From: an uncultured Rickettsiales bacterium
GTDB lineage: Bacteria > Pseudomonadota > Alphaproteobacteria > Rickettsiales > UBA998
DNA: 7,132 nt
Assembly: GCA_937982385.1 (NCBI GenBank)
Contig: CALJMC010000032.1
Location: forward strand, 1-7,132
Direction of reading: 5' to 3'
Notes under the pieces: model-generated
Told to the model about the DNA's origin: nothing
Seen by the model: the letters and a program-made list of their open reading frames with translations, nothing else
The model's database searches: none
Position numbers and translations under genes: made by a program
Part shown: positions 6,590 through 7,132 of the stretch, piece by piece
Layout of the letters: the number at the start of each line of letters is the position of its first letter
How positions within the stretch are numbered: position 1 is the first letter of the stretch

Positions 6590-6590
6590 C

Positions 6591-7132
6591 ATGAATAAGC
6601 AACGAAATAAACTTAAGAGAACTTCAAGTAAACGCACGATCTTGCAAGTGCTTCCAGAGCTGCATACAGGCGGTGTTGAGCGCGGCACAGTTGAGGTGGC
6701 GGCAGCTATTATTGCGCGTGGGTGGCGTGCAATTGTCGTATCTGCAGGCGGCTCATTGGTTGGTCAGCTTGAAGCTGTTGGTGGTGAGCATATTACATTG
6801 GAGCATATGGCGAGTAAAAATCCATTCCATATAGCGCGTAATGCTGATCATCTTGCGCGGATTATTCGCGATGAGAATGTTGATCTAGTCCATGCCCGTT
6901 CACGCGCACCTGCATGGAGCGCTAAGGTTGCCGCAGAGAGAACAAGTAAGCATTTCATAACAACTTTTCATGGCGTGTATGGCTTGAATTTTCCGTTGAA
7001 GAAATATTATAATTCTATCATGACCAAAGGAGAACGCGTTATTGCGGTATCTAACTTTGTGGCTGAGCATATTAATGAACATTATAATATGGATACATCG
7101 CGCCTGACGGTTATTCATCGTGGAGCAGATGT
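6591..7132 (+). CDS. Glycosyltransferase, GT4-like (GT-B fold), N-terminal part; cut by the right window edge
   Basis: An open frame starts at ATG 6591 and runs 180 codons to the window end without a stop. After a basic N-terminus (KQRNKLKRTSSKR) comes the first GT-B strand and loop, ILQVLPELHTGGVERGTVEVA (landmarks I17 to A37), with the GGVERG glycine loop typical of family 4 glycosyltransferases. Further landmarks are VDLVHARSRAPAWSA (97-111), TTFHGVYG (124-131), RVIAVSNFVAEHI (149-161) and the start of the linker strand, VIHRGAD (174-180). The donor-binding C-terminal domain, with its EX7E motif, lies outside the window. Such enzymes build lipopolysaccharide or other surface glycans in the cytoplasm at the inner membrane; the exact sugar cannot be told. 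It is probably the first gene of a rightward unit. Upstream frame stays open without ATG, and the ribosome binding site is oddly close. Confidence 0.88.
   Translation, partial: MNKQRNKLKRTSSKRTILQVLPELHTGGVERGTVEVAAAIIARGWRAIVVSAGGSLVGQLEAVGGEHITLEHMASKNPFHIARNADHLARIIRDENVDLVHARSRAPAWSAKVAAERTSKHFITTFHGVYGLNFPLKKYYNSIMTKGERVIAVSNFVAEHINEHYNMDTSRLTVIHRGAD

Noticed and set aside
6900..7118. Minus-strand open frame of 72 codons at the right edge
   Set aside because: It lies antisense within the glycosyltransferase, whose motifs on the plus strand are clear.

Overview
This 7.1 kb window looks like chromosomal DNA from a free-living or at least biosynthetically competent alphaproteobacterium. 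The main clues are the phosphoserine aminotransferase, which belongs to the class typical of alphaproteobacteria (and Methanosarcina), the long three-domain SerA, and an ABHD10-like alpha/beta hydrolase of a kind common in that class. Base composition is moderately AT-leaning by eye. Intact serine and folate synthesis genes argue against a strongly reduced Rickettsia-like genome. I cannot name a genus.

Layout. Almost everything from 6541 down to 244 is read on the minus strand. In the direction of transcription it holds: an alpha/beta hydrolase (6541-5786); a broken HExxH metallopeptidase gene resembling the M48 family (about 5740-4885), whose N-terminal part lies in other frames from its C-terminal part; a short gap with a weak candidate promoter and a dyad; then a compact run of five genes, serC (4795-3617), serA (3573-1999), folB (1989-1579), folK (1586-1044) and folP (1047-244). 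The last three are spaced +9, overlap 8 and overlap 4 bases relative to the gene before them, so translational coupling is likely. A hairpin with a U-tract at 194-171 is a likely terminator. Beyond it, at 93-1, the first codons of another minus-strand gene may run off the left edge, apparently also with a frameshift. On the plus strand, a family 4-like glycosyltransferase begins at 6591 and runs off the right edge. It diverges from the hydrolase across only 49 bases.

How the genes work together. SerA and SerC catalyse the first two steps of phosphorylated serine synthesis from 3-phosphoglycerate. FolB, FolK and FolP catalyse three consecutive steps from dihydroneopterin to dihydropteroate. 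Serine is the main one-carbon donor to tetrahydrofolate (through GlyA, not seen here), so one transcript would supply both the donor and the carrier. The hydrolase, the metallopeptidase and the glycosyltransferase have no evident link to this pathway.

I saw no RNA genes, CRISPR, insertion sequences or phage genes, and no convincing new system. The items most worth a second look are the frameshifted peptidase, the hairpin over the glycosyltransferase ribosome binding site, and the serine-folate operon.
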